Shown here one piece after another: positions 46,880-56,948 of a stretch of DNA of 64,000 bases; within the stretch, counting starts at the first letter, position 1; every line of letters starts with the position of its first letter. Both the position numbers and the translations under genes were made by a program. The stretch covers positions 3,624,501 to 3,688,500 of the forward strand of contig NZ_CP045354.1 of the NCBI RefSeq assembly GCF_009363435.1, in the 5' to 3' direction. The notes under the pieces are model-generated. The model worked only from the letters and a program-made list of their open reading frames with translations, made no database searches and was not told where the DNA came from. This DNA comes from Labrenzia sp. THAF82. GTDB taxonomy: Bacteria > Pseudomonadota > Alphaproteobacteria > Rhizobiales > Stappiaceae.

Positions 46880-48328
46880 CTATCTGCGTGGCAGGTGATT
46901 GAGCGGGTCGACGGGCTTGTTGCCTTTGCGCAATTCAAAATGAACTTGCGGTTGGTTGACCGAACCGGTCTTGCCGGCAAGACCGACAACATCGCCACGA
47001 CGGACAGTATCGCCACGCTTAACCTTCAATTCGCTGTTGTGAGCGTACGCAGAGACCCAGCCCTCATCGTGCCTTACGAGCACGAGATTGCCGTATCCTT
47101 TGAGTTCGTTGCCTGAATAGATAACGGTACCGCCATCTGCTGCTTTCACCGGCGTGCCTTCCGGAACCGCGAGGTTTACGCCCTCGTTTTTGCCACCACC
47201 TGGTTTGCTGCCGAAGTCGGAAATTATCCGACCGCGCACCGGCCAGCGAAACTTCTCAGAAGAAACGTTTGCGTCTGGACGAACACTGGCAACCTGGGTT
47301 GGTGTCTTGATCGGAGCCGTCGGCCTCGCCTCGTCGGTCAATGCTGGCGCCGGCAAGCTGTTCTTGTCAACTGTACCGGAAGGCGCTGCCGCAACGGGCG
47401 TTGGCGTTACTGCACCAGAGCCAGGTTGACGTCTTGGCGAAGGTACGCCATCGGCAGTATTGCTCTTGATCGAAGCTGTCGTAAGCGACTGACCAAAGCC
47501 CGAGGGTTTCTTTTTGGGCAAAGTGCTTACACGAAGGATTTCAACTTCCTCGACAACGGTCTCACCCCGGCTGATGTCAGCAAATGTCGGTTGACTGAAG
47601 GGCTTTCGATCCGGCTTGGGCATCCCAGCAACTGCAGTTGGTACGGACCCGGTAACAACGCGTTCATTTGAGCCAGCCTTAGGCAATCGCACCTTGTCAG
47701 CGCTTACGCTGCTCGACCCATTACGCTCAGAATAGACATACGTCGGAATGATAATGCTTTGTCCGGGACGCACCTGGTTCGGATCGCTGATCCCGTTGAC
47801 AGACATTATAGCTTTTTCCGGAACACCAAATCGGCGTGCCATGGATTGCACACTGTCACCCTGACGGACCTGGACCCTGGTACCACCAGTTGATGTCCAG
47901 CCTTTCCAGCTTTTCGCCTGCCCCGCCGCGGCAGAGACCACGGGAGCGCTCGAAATTTCAGGAGCTGGCTTCACCGCGATGGGTGCTGGCTTGATTGGCT
48001 GGGATCCAGATTGCGCAGGCGCGGGCAAAGGTGCCGAGCTGATCTGCGATGTTCTCTGAGGAATGGAACCGGTGGTCGCAGGAGCAGTATTTGACTGCGG
48101 CAGACCTGCACTCGTCCCTCCCGGACCATTGACGATATCCTGATAGGTCGGTTGCTTTTGGCCACCGTTCAGAATGTTCCGCTGATTTTGTGTGTTTCCG
48201 GTATAAAACGGAGGTTCACCAAATCGTTCAACCGCGCCGGAACATCCCGCCAATACGGCAGCAAGGAGTGATACCGTCGCTACCTTGCTCAAAAGATCCC
48301 CGCGGAGGGTACGCATCCGCTTTTTCAT
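46880..48328 (-). CDS. nlpD: NlpD-like LysM/LytM lipoprotein, amidase activator
   Basis: A 482-residue lipoprotein: signal peptide ending LLAAVLAGC (lipobox cysteine near residue 29), a LysM domain (about 150-200, QVRQGDSVQSMARRFGVPEK), a long Pro/Ser/Thr linker and a C-terminal M23/LytM domain (about 375-480). The LytM metal motifs are lost: HxxxD reads NEGVN and HxH reads QVH. This is the pattern of NlpD, which activates amidases rather than cutting peptidoglycan. Its place after surE and pcm matches the surE-pcm-nlpD order of gammaproteobacteria. The 225-nt gap from pcm may hold a separate promoter. Confidence 0.85.
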   Translation of the reverse strand: MKKRMRTLRGDLLSKVATVSLLAAVLAGCSGAVERFGEPPFYTGNTQNQRNILNGGQKQPTYQDIVNGPGGTSAGLPQSNTAPATTGSIPQRTSQISSAPLPAPAQSGSQPIKPAPIAVKPAPEISSAPVVSAAAGQAKSWKGWTSTGGTRVQVRQGDSVQSMARRFGVPEKAIMSVNGISDPNQVRPGQSIIIPTYVYSERNGSSSVSADKVRLPKAGSNERVVTGSVPTAVAGMPKPDRKPFSQPTFADISRGETVVEEVEILRVSTLPKKKPSGFGQSLTTASIKSNTADGVPSPRRQPGSGAVTPTPVAAAPSGTVDKNSLPAPALTDEARPTAPIKTPTQVASVRPDANVSSEKFRWPVRGRIISDFGSKPGGGKNEGVNLAVPEGTPVKAADGGTVIYSGNELKGYGNLVLVRHDEGWVSAYAHNSELKVKRGDTVRRGDVVGLAGKTGSVNQPQVHFELRKGNKPVDPLNHLPRR

Positions 48329-48553
48329 CGCCTAAACTCTGACCGCTAACAATGACTGTTATGGTTAAGAGTAGACGGCAGTAAGGTTTATAAAGGCTAA
48401 AGACCGGGCGGAAAGGTCGCGAAAAACGCTGTTTTCTCAGTATTTCGAACAGTTCGGAAAAACTCAGATTGCTTTGCCATAGTAAATTTGAGGCAAAAGC
48501 TGTTCCAAGAATCGCAACTTGGAATGGCCTGGAGACCATCTGATTCCATACTC

Positions 48554-49246
48554 TTACAGCTTCTTGGCCAAGCCACGCTGCAACATCACTGTGCGAACTG
48601 TGGTGAGTGTCTCAGCCGTCATGACATTGTCTGTCTTCTGGAACCTGATCAAAGGCTGAGGCTGCTTTGCCTGACCGACAGGCGCAATCAAAAGACCGCC
48701 AGGTTTTAACTGCTGTATCCAGGGATCCGGCACGGCTTCGATTGCAGCATTGACCACAATGCGATCAAAAGGTCCCTGTTTCTGAAGCCCTTCAAAACCG
48801 TCTTCCTGACGCGCATTGACGTTTGCAAGTTTCAAGGCCGCGAAGCGGCGTGTTGCAAGGTCGGTCAGCGTTGAAAAGCGATCCAGAGTCTCAACCCGGC
48901 CAACCAGATGTGCCAGGATCGCAGCCTGATATCCAGAGCCAGTACCAATTTCCAGGACCGCATGCTCGTTTGAAAGGTCGAGAGCCTGCATGGTCAAGGC
49001 AACCAATGAAGGTGCGGAAACGGTCTGACCACATTCTATTGGCAACGCTGCATCTTCGTAGGCAAGTCCGTGATGCCGTGCTGAGAGAAACAAACGGCGC
49101 GGCACTCTTTCTATTGCAGCAAGTACGTTTGTGGCTCCGATCCCACGCCGTCTCAAAGCGAGAACCAGCGCCGCGCGAGCCTCTGACTCGTCCGGGAGTG
49201 CTTTGGATCCTGACGTTGCTTCTCCGCCGGTCGGATGTCCGGCCAT
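48554..49246 (-). CDS. pcm: Protein-L-isoaspartate O-methyltransferase
   Basis: A 230-residue SAM-dependent repair enzyme for isoaspartyl residues. Motif I VLEIGTGSGYQAAILAHL, the upstream RRLFLSARHHGLAYEDAALP and GQTVSAPSLVALMTQ-like segment are PCMT hallmarks. It follows surE by 21 nt and is probably cotranscribed. Confidence 0.94.
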   Translation of the reverse strand: MAGHPTGGEATSGSKALPDESEARAALVLALRRRGIGATNVLAAIERVPRRLFLSARHHGLAYEDAALPIECGQTVSAPSLVALTMQALDLSNEHAVLEIGTGSGYQAAILAHLVGRVETLDRFSTLTDLATRRFAALKLANVNARQEDGFEGLQKQGPFDRIVVNAAIEAVPDPWIQQLKPGGLLIAPVGQAKQPQPLIRFQKTDNVMTAETLTTVRTVMLQRGLAKKL

Positions 49247-49267
49247 GCATTGCTCCCCGATACGGGA

Positions 49268-50026
49268 TTATTGAAGTGCTCCAGCCAGGCGACTCACCAA
49301 GTCGTGGGCTGTCAGATCTATGCGTAACGGTGAAACGGAAACATATCCATCTGCAATTGCCTGCAGGTCCGAATTATCAAGAACCGAGTTGCCCCTGTCC
49401 TGAAACCGTAACCAGTAGTATGGCGCACCGCGTGTATCTGTACGCGCATCTATCGAAAGCCCGCTCTGTTCATGATGTCCTTGTACGGTCACCTTTACAC
49501 CCTTGACCGCTTCCGCGTCGCAAGACGGAAAATTGACGTTGAGGAGCGAATATGGCGGTAGATCAAAATCGATCAGCCTTCTGAACAAAGCCGGCGCATG
49601 GGCTTCCGCCGGTGCATAAGAAATTTGGGAAGCAAAGCCCCAATCATAAGCCTGCGAAACGGCAATTGAGCGAATGCCCAAGATGGCAGCTTCCATTGCG
49701 CCTGCAACAGTTCCTGAGTAGGTCACGTCCTCGGCAAGGTTCTGCCCCCTGTTGATACCGGAAAGCACAAGGTCCGGTGCTTCCGGCAGAACCTGACGAA
49801 CGCCCATTATCACACAATCAGTCGGCGTTCCTTTGAGCGCAAAGCGACGATCATCAAGTTGGCGAAGCCGCAGCGGATCATTGAGCGTAAGCGAATGGGC
49901 AACGCCGCTTTGATCTGTTTCCGGCGCGATCACCCAGACATCGTCGGACAAGGACCTGGCAATCCGTTCAAGCGACGTCAGGCCTTCCGACAGAATACCG
50001 TCATCGTTGGTGATCAAAATCCGCAT
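49268..50026 (-). CDS. surE: SurE: 5'/3'-nucleotidase
   Basis: A 252-residue survival protein. The N-terminal [15 protein letters not shown] holds the metal-binding Asp pair, and [20 protein letters not shown] holds the conserved Asn and Ser region. It dephosphorylates nucleoside monophosphates and short polyphosphate. It lies between serS (126 nt upstream, with a hairpin between) and pcm. Confidence 0.97.
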   Translation of the reverse strand: MRILITNDDGILSEGLTSLERIARSLSDDVWVIAPETDQSGVAHSLTLNDPLRLRQLDDRRFALKGTPTDCVIMGVRQVLPEAPDLVLSGINRGQNLAEDVTYSGTVAGAMEAAILGIRSIAVSQAYDWGFASQISYAPAEAHAPALFRRLIDFDLPPYSLLNVNFPSCDAEAVKGVKVTVQGHHEQSGLSIDARTDTRGAPYYWLRFQDRGNSVLDNSDLQAIADGYVSVSPLRIDLTAHDLVSRLAGALQ

Positions 50027-50113
50027 TTTCGCCCTACTCCATTATTGTCTGATTTGACGGCGGCCAACCTCTTCCGGCGGCACCTCACGAATGCCGACCA
50101 GAAATGAAGCCTT

Positions 50114-50144
50114 CATGCACCGGGGCCTGGCGCTCCGGTGCATG
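50114..50144 (-). terminator. Hairpin between serS and surE
   Basis: A perfect 10-bp stem CATGCACCGG (50114-50123) with CCGGTGCATG (50135-50144), starting just after the serS stop. Downstream on the minus strand there is only a weak T-run, so it could be an attenuating or processing hairpin. Confidence 0.55.
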
Positions 50145-50151
50145 CCCGCCG

Positions 50152-51432
50152 TTAGCCGAGCTTCTCAAGGCCTCCCATATAAGGACGCAACACTTCAGGA
50201 ACCGTGATGGAACCGTCGCCGTTCTGGTAGTTTTCAAGCACCGCAATCAGCGCGCGCCCGACAGCAATTCCTGACCCGTTCAGTGTATGGACATGAAGAG
50301 GCTGTTTGGAATCGGCTGGGCGATACCTTGCGTTCATACGGCGCGCCTGAAAGTCCCCACAGACCGAACAGGAAGAGATTTCACGATAGGCATCCTGGCC
50401 CGGAAGCCAAACCTCGATATCGTAGGTTTTCCGGGCACCGAAGCCCATGTCTCCCGTACACAAGGTCATGACGCGGTAGTGCAGACCGAGTTTTTGCAAA
50501 ATCAGTTCTGCACAGCCAAGCATCCTGTCCAGCTCATCCAGAGACTCTTCAGGCCGGGTGACAGATACCAGTTCACATTTCAGGAACTGGTGCTGCCTGA
50601 GCATGCCTCTTGTATCGCGTCCTGCCGAACCGGCTTCCGAGCGGAAGCAATAGGTGAGCGCGGTAACACGTAAAGGCAGCTGTTCATCGCTCAGGATCTC
50701 ACCTGCAACAAGGTTCGTAAGCGGCACCTCTGCTGTCGGGATCAGATAGTGATCCGTGGTCGACTTGAAGAGATCTTCTTCAAACTTCGGAAGCTGGCCG
50801 GTTCCATAGAGAGGGTCTGCATTGACGAGGAGCGGCGGGGACACTTCCATGTAGCCGTTTTCTTGTGTGTGCAGATCGATCATGAATTGACCGAGAGCCC
50901 GCTCCAGCCGCGCAATCTGTCCCTTTAACACCACAAAGCGAGAGCCAGAGAGTTTCGCAGCCCTCGCGAAATCCATATCGCCGAGAGCCTCGCCAAGTTC
51001 GTAATGCTCTTTCGGCGCTTCGTTGAAGGTAAAGGTTGGGCGCTCACCATGGGTTTTCAGAAGAACGTTTTCGTTCTCGTCTGAACCAACAGGCACATCT
51101 TCATACGGCAGATTTGGAATAACCGCCATGGCAGCTTCCAGATTGCCGACAAGTGTCCGCTCTTCTTCTTCACCAGACTGAATGAACGCTTTGATCTGCG
51201 CCACTTCGTCGATCAGCTCTTGGGCCCTGGCTTCATCACCAGAGCCTTTGGCCTTACCGATCTCCTTCGACGCGGCGTTGCGTCGTTCCTGGGCTTCCTG
51301 AAGCTTCGTGATATGGGAACGGCGGGAATCATCCAGCGCGATCAGCTTGGCGGAGGAGGCCTCGTAACCCCGTTTTGCCAAAGCCTTGTCGAATGCGTCT
51401 GCGTTTTCCCTGATCCACTTGATATCAAACAT
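50152..51432 (-). CDS. serS: Seryl-tRNA synthetase
   Basis: 426 residues from the ATG at 51432, with GGAAAG upstream; a GTG at 51438 is in the same frame. The N-terminal coiled-coil arm (about 30-100) is followed by a class II catalytic core with [12 protein letters not shown] (motif region), [21 protein letters not shown] (motif 2 region) and [20 protein letters not shown] (motif 3). Confidence 0.98.
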   Translation of the reverse strand: MFDIKWIRENADAFDKALAKRGYEASSAKLIALDDSRRSHITKLQEAQERRNAASKEIGKAKGSGDEARAQELIDEVAQIKAFIQSGEEEERTLVGNLEAAMAVIPNLPYEDVPVGSDENENVLLKTHGERPTFTFNEAPKEHYELGEALGDMDFARAAKLSGSRFVVLKGQIARLERALGQFMIDLHTQENGYMEVSPPLLVNADPLYGTGQLPKFEEDLFKSTTDHYLIPTAEVPLTNLVAGEILSDEQLPLRVTALTYCFRSEAGSAGRDTRGMLRQHQFLKCELVSVTRPEESLDELDRMLGCAELILQKLGLHYRVMTLCTGDMGFGARKTYDIEVWLPGQDAYREISSCSVCGDFQARRMNARYRPADSKQPLHVHTLNGSGIAVGRALIAVLENYQNGDGSITVPEVLRPYMGGLEKLG

Positions 51433-51501
51433 CTTCACTTTCCGAACGACGGTCGTTGTACATTCATTCCGTCGGAAAGGTCTGGATGTCGGGAACGAAG
51501 A

Positions 51502-52296
51502 TTAGGCGGTTTCCGCTTCTCGTTCCGCCTCACGCTGAGCGCGCTGTTTCTCCACAAGCCTAACTGACAGAATGGAGACTTCGTAGAGAAGCAACGTTGG
51601 CAGCGCAAGACCGATCTGCGAGATCGGGTCCGGAGGCGTCAAAATTGCCGCGGCGGCGAACGCACCAACTATCGCGTATTTGCGCTTCGTCTTCAGCGAA
51701 GCAGAAGACACCAGCCCCGCCCTACCAAGCAGCGTCAGAACCACCGGCAACTGAAAGACAAGGCCAAACGCAAAGATCAAGATCATGATCAGACCAAGAT
51801 ACTCACTGACCTTGGCAAGGTGCTGAATGGCAACCTGTCCCTCTCGTGCCAGTTGCTCCTGGGAGAGGAAAAAGCCCATCGCCATCGGCATGATGAGGAA
51901 ATAGACCAAACAGGCACCGATCAGAAACAGAATTGGTGTCGCGATCAGGAACGGCAGAAACGCGCCGCGTTCGTTCTTGTAAAGGCCTGGCGCCACAAAC
52001 ATGTAGATCTGACTGGCAACAACGGGAAATGCCAGAAACAAGGCGCCGAAAAGCGCCAGCTTCAATTGCGTGAAGAACCATTCCTGAGGCGCGGTGAAAA
52101 TCATCTCCACCGGATGCCCTTCACCAGCGGCCCGGATATATGGAATGGTGAGGATGTTGTAGATGTCTGTCGCAAAATAAAAGCAAACGACAAACATCAC
52201 GAGAATGGCGGCGATCGACCACATCAAGCGTTGACGCAGTTCGATAAGATGCTCGATCAGGGGCGCTTTTGAGGAGTCGATATCTTCCTGGCTCAT
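51502..52296 (-). CDS. tatC: TatC: twin-arginine translocase receptor
   Basis: A 264-residue six-span protein. IEHLIELRQRLMWSI near the N-terminus and FVAPGLYKNERGAFLPF are TatC signatures. It binds the twin-arginine signal with TatB. It overlaps tatB by 4 nt. Confidence 0.97.
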   Translation of the reverse strand: MSQEDIDSSKAPLIEHLIELRQRLMWSIAAILVMFVVCFYFATDIYNILTIPYIRAAGEGHPVEMIFTAPQEWFFTQLKLALFGALFLAFPVVASQIYMFVAPGLYKNERGAFLPFLIATPILFLIGACLVYFLIMPMAMGFFLSQEQLAREGQVAIQHLAKVSEYLGLIMILIFAFGLVFQLPVVLTLLGRAGLVSSASLKTKRKYAIVGAFAAAAILTPPDPISQIGLALPTLLLYEVSILSVRLVEKQRAQREAEREAETA

Positions 52297-52739
52297 GCCT
52301 TCACATCTTCCGTCGCGGGCTTGCTGTCCGACTGCGCGGTCGCTTCGGCCGCCGGCGAATCGCTGGTTACCTCTGCAGGTGCGGCCGGTGTTTTCACTTC
52401 GGCCTTCGGCATTTCGCTCTCAGGCTTTTTCGCGGGCGCTTCCGCCTTGGACTTGCCAGTTGCCTGAGCAACATCTTCTTCGATGGATTTCTTCAGGTCG
52501 CCCAACGGGTTGAAGTTGGCAGCGTCTTCGACCTGTTTCTTCATGTCCGCTATATCGGCCTGTTGCTCAGCCTCTCGCAGCGCTTCATTGAACGTGGACT
52601 GAAATTCGCGTGACATACGACGCATTTTGCCCATCGTCTGCCCGAGCGTGCGCAGCATGCGCGGCAGGTCTTTTGGCCCCACAACGATGATTGCCACGCT
52701 GGCAATCACCAAGAGTTCGGTCCAGCCGATATCGAACAT
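52293..52739 (-). CDS. tatB: TatB: twin-arginine translocase subunit
   Basis: A 148-residue protein: MFDIGWTELLVIASVAIIVV membrane helix with the TatB Glu, amphipathic helix (PKDLPRMLRTLGQTMGKMRR), then an Ala/Pro/Glu-rich cytoplasmic tail. Between tatA and tatC. Confidence 0.96.
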   Translation of the reverse strand: MFDIGWTELLVIASVAIIVVGPKDLPRMLRTLGQTMGKMRRMSREFQSTFNEALREAEQQADIADMKKQVEDAANFNPLGDLKKSIEEDVAQATGKSKAEAPAKKPESEMPKAEVKTPAAPAEVTSDSPAAEATAQSDSKPATEDVKA

Positions 52740-52780
52740 GAGATGTCTCGTCCCTTAAGGAGACGCGATGCAGATTAAGA

Positions 52781-53005
52781 TCAGCTCGCTTTTGTCTGAT
52801 CTTCAGCTTTGGCCGTTGGGGCCGCTTCGCTGTTCTGATGGTCGATGGTCTTCGGGGCATCGGCTGTGTCGTCTTCTGCCATGCCTTTTTTGAAGCTCTT
52901 GATGCCTTTGGCAACATCGCCCATGAGTTCGGAAATCTTGCCACGTCCGAACAGCAGAACCACGACCACTGCTATGATCAAGATCTGCCAAATACTAATG
53001 CCCAT
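52781..53005 (-). CDS. tatA: TatA: twin-arginine translocase pore subunit
   Basis: A 74-residue protein: [20 protein letters not shown] membrane helix followed by the [20 protein letters not shown] amphipathic helix and an acidic tail. First gene of tatABC. Confidence 0.97.
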   Translation of the reverse strand: MGISIWQILIIAVVVVLLFGRGKISELMGDVAKGIKSFKKGMAEDDTADAPKTIDHQNSEAAPTAKAEDQTKAS

Positions 53006-53041
53006 ACGCCAAACTCCTGATAATCGGCTTTAAAGCCCTTA

Positions 53042-53063
53042 GGCCCTTCTTACAAAAAGGGCC
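53042..53063 (-). promoter_or_regulatory. Leader hairpin upstream of tatA
   Basis: GGCCCTT (53042-53048) pairs with AAGGGCC (53057-53063), 36 nt upstream of the tatA start, in the 129-bp gap between the ABC ATPase gene and tatA. It might be a terminator for the upstream ABC gene or a leader structure; no clear T-run decides it. Confidence 0.35.
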
Positions 53064-53134
53064 ACCTCCCTGCAACATGTCCGACATGATCATTTAATGC
53101 ACTTAGACACAATGATTAATCGGATCCTCATTCC

Positions 53135-54268
53135 CTAGACTTGGGGCGCAGGCCGAGGAAAAACAAGCACGTCTTTCGGATCAGTGGTTACTGCCACGTC
53201 CATTCCCATCTCCCATTTACTGCCAGCGCGCACACGCGCCTGAAGTGGTTGGTCGATGCCTTCGACAACGACGGACAGCAAATCCACCTCTCCGACGAAT
53301 CGTTTTGAGCGGATGCGTCCTGGAACTCCGCACAGTCCAGCCGTGTTCAGGATGACCCCCTGTGGCCTCACGCAAACATCGACTTGCTGCCCTGTTTCAA
53401 GTTCTTCAGACGGCAAGACCCCAAGCGGTGTTTCAACACCAGATGATGTGACGCGCCCCTGTAGCTGGTTCAATTCAGAAAAGAACCGAGCCGAAAAGAG
53501 ATCGGCAGGACTGTTATAAAGCTCGGCTGCCGTGCCGTGCTGAATCAGCCGTCCTTGTCGCATCAAGGCAATCTTGTCTCCCATGCGCATGGCCTCTTCC
53601 GGGTCATGGGTGACGATGATGCATGTTGCCCGCGTTTCCCGGATAACCGCCAGGGTTTCATCGCGAACACTATCTCTCAGTCGCTTGTCGAGACCTGAAA
53701 ATGGCTCATCCATAAGCAAAATGCCCGGGCGCGGGACAAGCGCTCTTGCAAGAGCAACACGTTGTTGTTCACCGCCAGACAAGGCGTGCGGATAGTCTTC
53801 TGCATAGTCGGCGAGACCGACGCGACCCAGTGCACTTAGTGCAGCAGTCTTGGCCTCGGATTTTGGCAACTGTGTCAAGCCGAACATGACATTGGCGAGA
53901 ATGCTCATATGCGGAAAGAGCGCATAATCCTGGAACATCAAGCCGACACCGCGTTTTTCCGGAGGGAGGAACGCAGTGTCGCCTGCAATTTCATGTCCGT
54001 TGATGAGCACCTTGCCATGGCTTTGACGTTCAACGCCGGCCGCAATACGCATCAATGTGGTTTTGCCGCAGCCTGAGTGGCCGAGCAAACACAGAATTTC
54101 CCCTGGAGCTATCGACAGGTTCATGTCTCTCACTGAAACAACACCGTCATAGTCGTGAGACACGTTTTCAAATACGAGACCGGCTGCGATCGTCGCACCG
54201 GCCGTTCCCGGCGCGCCCCAATTCCGTGGACGGCCATTTTCAAATAGGGTTGGATCTTGTCGAGACAT
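53135..54268 (-). CDS. Orphan ABC transporter ATPase of the FbpC/PotA type
   Basis: A 377-residue ATPase with complete motifs: GHSGCGKTTLMRI (Walker A), FQDYALFPHMS (Q-loop), HALSGGEQQRVALARAL (signature), ILLMDEPFSGLD (Walker B), ITVTHD-like switch (IIVTHDPEEAM) and a C-terminal TOBE region. The family energises import of iron, polyamines or similar solutes, but no permease or binding protein is nearby. Its start overlaps the scpB stop by 1 nt (TGATG), so it is translationally coupled to scpB, an unusual partner. Confidence 0.85.
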   Translation of the reverse strand: MSRQDPTLFENGRPRNWGAPGTAGATIAAGLVFENVSHDYDGVVSVRDMNLSIAPGEILCLLGHSGCGKTTLMRIAAGVERQSHGKVLINGHEIAGDTAFLPPEKRGVGLMFQDYALFPHMSILANVMFGLTQLPKSEAKTAALSALGRVGLADYAEDYPHALSGGEQQRVALARALVPRPGILLMDEPFSGLDKRLRDSVRDETLAVIRETRATCIIVTHDPEEAMRMGDKIALMRQGRLIQHGTAAELYNSPADLFSARFFSELNQLQGRVTSSGVETPLGVLPSEELETGQQVDVCVRPQGVILNTAGLCGVPGRIRSKRFVGEVDLLSVVVEGIDQPLQARVRAGSKWEMGMDVAVTTDPKDVLVFPRPAPQV

Positions 54269-54972
54269 CAGGTTTCGGCGGTTTCGTCCGTATCTCCATC
54301 AAAGAGCGAACCGTCTTCAAGAGGATCCTCATCCTCTGTCAATGCCGCATCATCATTTGGTGTTGGCACCATGAACGACGCGGGGACCGCGCTGTCAAGA
54401 AGTCCGGCCCCTTTGAGTTCTTCAAGTCCGGGTAGATCCTTGACATTCTCTAGGCCGAAGTGAACCAGGAATTGTTCAGTGGTGCCATATGTCACAGGCC
54501 TGCCGGGTGTACGACGGCGGCCGCGCATACGGATCCAGGTGGTTTCAAGAAGCACGTCAAGAGTACCCTTCGAGGTAGACACTCCCCGAATTTCTTCGAT
54601 TTCTGCCCGCGTGACCGGTTGGTGATAGGCAATGATAGCGAGCGTTTCCAACGCAGCGCGCGAAAGCTTGCGTTGTTCCTCGACGTTTCGATGCATCAGA
54701 TAGGCAAGATCCTCTGCAGTTCTGAAACACCACTTTCCCGCCACACGAACCAGATTCACGCCGCGAGGTGCGTAGGTCTGCTGAAGGTCTTCCAACAAGG
54801 ACAAAACGTCAGACCCTTCCGGCAACCGGAGCGTCAACTCCTCCAGCGACAATGGTTCCGATGAGGCAAACAGCAGTGCCTCGATCATGCGAAGGCCCGC
54901 AAGATCTACCGTTGTCCCCTTCCCCTTTTGCTCCAAGGGTTCCAGATCCAGACGATCTGTTTCAGCTGCCAT
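54268..54972 (-). CDS. scpB: ScpB: segregation and condensation protein B
   Basis: A 234-residue kleisin-associated protein with tandem winged helices: RMIEALLFASSEPLSLEELT, then LETLAIIAYHQPVTRAEIEE and IRGVSTSKGTLDVLL. It forms the condensin accessory with ScpA and Smc. It overlaps scpA by 11 nt and carries a long acidic C-terminal tail. Confidence 0.95.
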   Translation of the reverse strand: MAAETDRLDLEPLEQKGKGTTVDLAGLRMIEALLFASSEPLSLEELTLRLPEGSDVLSLLEDLQQTYAPRGVNLVRVAGKWCFRTAEDLAYLMHRNVEEQRKLSRAALETLAIIAYHQPVTRAEIEEIRGVSTSKGTLDVLLETTWIRMRGRRRTPGRPVTYGTTEQFLVHFGLENVKDLPGLEELKGAGLLDSAVPASFMVPTPNDDAALTEDEDPLEDGSLFDGDTDETAET

Positions 54973-55816
54973 GCTCGGGCTCCTTGGTGACCGAGCGGAT
55001 ATAGACAGGCGAAAATGGTTCTCCCTGGCGGATCTCTACTTGCCCTTCGCGCACCATTTCAAGGCTGGCGGAGAATGTGCTGGCAACAATCGTCGCCCAA
55101 TCCTTGTTGTCGTAAAGATATTCACGCAGGTAACCGTTCAACGGCGCCCACTCGCTAATTCTGCCGACCAGCTTGGTCAGCAACTCTCTGGCTTCCTGCA
55201 ATGACCAGACGGTACGCCGTAAAACCCTGACAGACGTGACGGACTGCCGTTGTCTCTGGGTCGCGTAAGCTGACAGGAGATCATAAACCGATGCTTCCCA
55301 GATGCTGTTGTGCTGAACCGACATTGTCTCTGGTTCACCACGATGAAACACCTCTCGCCCCTGACGGCTGCGTATCATGAGCTTTTCGGAAACTTCGCGC
55401 ATGGCTTCAAGCCGGCGTAGCCTAAAGGCGAGAGCAGCAGCAAGCTCTTCGCCAGTCGGCTCGTCTTCATCTCGCTGTTCCGGTAACAACAATTTGGATT
55501 TGAGGAACGCCAACCAAGCAGCCATGACAAGATAGTCCGCTGCCAGTTCAAGACGCATCCGGCGCGCTTCGGCAACAAATTCAAGATATTGCTCGACAAG
55601 TTCAAGGATCGAAATACGGGCCAGATCCACTTTTTGGGTTCGCGCCAGACCCAGCAGCAAATCGAGTGGCCCCTCAAAGCCTTCGACATCCACAACCAAC
55701 TGCGGATCGGACGAGGCTCTCTCCTCGGCGGAATGGACCGAACTCAGAAGATCAAAAGATCCATCATCGGCGATCTTTTCCGTGGTTTCCAATTCCGCCA
55801 TTCCCGCTCCGGTCAA
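54962..55816 (-). CDS. scpA: ScpA: segregation and condensation protein A (kleisin)
   Basis: A 284-residue kleisin with DVEGFEGPLDLLLGLARTQK near residue 45 and LAADYLVMAAWLAFLKSKLL, both family hallmarks; the C-terminal winged helix binds Smc. The start overlaps the nagZ stop by 4 nt. Confidence 0.95.
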   Translation of the reverse strand: MTGAGMAELETTEKIADDGSFDLLSSVHSAEERASSDPQLVVDVEGFEGPLDLLLGLARTQKVDLARISILELVEQYLEFVAEARRMRLELAADYLVMAAWLAFLKSKLLLPEQRDEDEPTGEELAAALAFRLRRLEAMREVSEKLMIRSRQGREVFHRGEPETMSVQHNSIWEASVYDLLSAYATQRQRQSVTSVRVLRRTVWSLQEARELLTKLVGRISEWAPLNGYLREYLYDNKDWATIVASTFSASLEMVREGQVEIRQGEPFSPVYIRSVTKEPEHGS

Positions 55817-56832
55817 ACGGCCTGCCGGCCGGTCAGTTCCAAAAACTCGTTCAAGGCTTCGTCCCGATCAAATCCGGGTTCCGGAGCTTTCAAGCCATTC
55901 AATGCTGTTTCGCACCGGGCCCGGGCATCGCCTTTCAGCTCGGGAACCGCCTTGGCCACAGCAAGCATCTCATCCATGTCTCCATTGCAATGAAGAACGA
56001 TGTCACAGCCTGCTTCAATGACCTTCCGTGACCGGCTTTCATAGTCACCGCCAAGTGCTTTCATCGATAGGTCGTCGCTCATCAAACACCCATTGAAGCC
56101 AAGCTCTTTACGGATGACATCCTGAATAACCGCTGCACTCTGGGTTCCCGCTTTCGCGGCATCGATGCCTTCGTATACAATATGAGCTGTCATCCCCAAT
56201 GACACGTGGGAAAGTGTCTTAAACGGGCGAAAATCCACGCTTTCCAACGCTGATTTGCTTGCTGAGACCCTTGGAAGCTCAAAATGACTGTCAACCTGTG
56301 CCCTGCCGTGGCCAGGTATGTGTTTTATGACGGGGAGAATACCTCCCGCGACAGCACCCTTGACCATCTCGTTTCCAAGTTTGGCGACAATTTCGGGATC
56401 TCCTGAAATTGCCCGATCACCGATCGCGTCAACGGTCTCAGGAAAACGAATATCGAGGCACGGTAAACAACCGATCGTAATGCCGACAGCCTCAAGATCA
56501 TAAGCGATCAGCCTTGCTCCAAGCCAAGCCGCTCTTGTAGCCGCCTTTTCGTTGGTCTCAAACAAGTCGCCGAAAAGTTTGGGGGCTGGATATTTCGGCC
56601 AGTGCGGAGGCTTCATGCGCTGGACGCGACCACCTTCCTGATCGATAAGAACCGGTGCCGTTTTTCTGCCCGTTGCTTCTCTGAATGCTGACGTCAAAGC
56701 GCGCACTTGATCCGGCGTTTCAATGTTTCGGGCGAATAATATCAATCCCCAGGGGTTTTCTTTCCTGAAGAAAGACGTTTCATCTGGTGTGAGCGTCGGC
56801 CCGGAACAGCCGGAAACAAAGGCTTTGGTCAT
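55813..56832 (-). CDS. nagZ: NagZ: beta-N-acetylhexosaminidase
   Basis: A 339-residue glycoside hydrolase family 3 enzyme of cell-wall recycling. VIKHIPGHGRAQVDSH holds the catalytic His/Asp loop, GCLMSDDLSMKAL holds the nucleophile aspartate, and LIDQEGGRVQRMKPP is the N-terminal signature. First gene of the nagZ-scpA-scpB unit, divergent from the esterase gene. Confidence 0.95.
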   Translation of the reverse strand: MTKAFVSGCSGPTLTPDETSFFRKENPWGLILFARNIETPDQVRALTSAFREATGRKTAPVLIDQEGGRVQRMKPPHWPKYPAPKLFGDLFETNEKAATRAAWLGARLIAYDLEAVGITIGCLPCLDIRFPETVDAIGDRAISGDPEIVAKLGNEMVKGAVAGGILPVIKHIPGHGRAQVDSHFELPRVSASKSALESVDFRPFKTLSHVSLGMTAHIVYEGIDAAKAGTQSAAVIQDVIRKELGFNGCLMSDDLSMKALGGDYESRSRKVIEAGCDIVLHCNGDMDEMLAVAKAVPELKGDARARCETALNGLKAPEPGFDRDEALNEFLELTGRQAV

Positions 56833-56948
56833 GGAACCGGATTAGCGGTCCACCTCAAGTCCGTCAAGAAAGGCTGTTAGTTGCTCTTGCACCTGATCGG
56901 CGAACTTGCAAACTGTCCCAACCCACACCGCCAAGATTGGAGCCCCGC

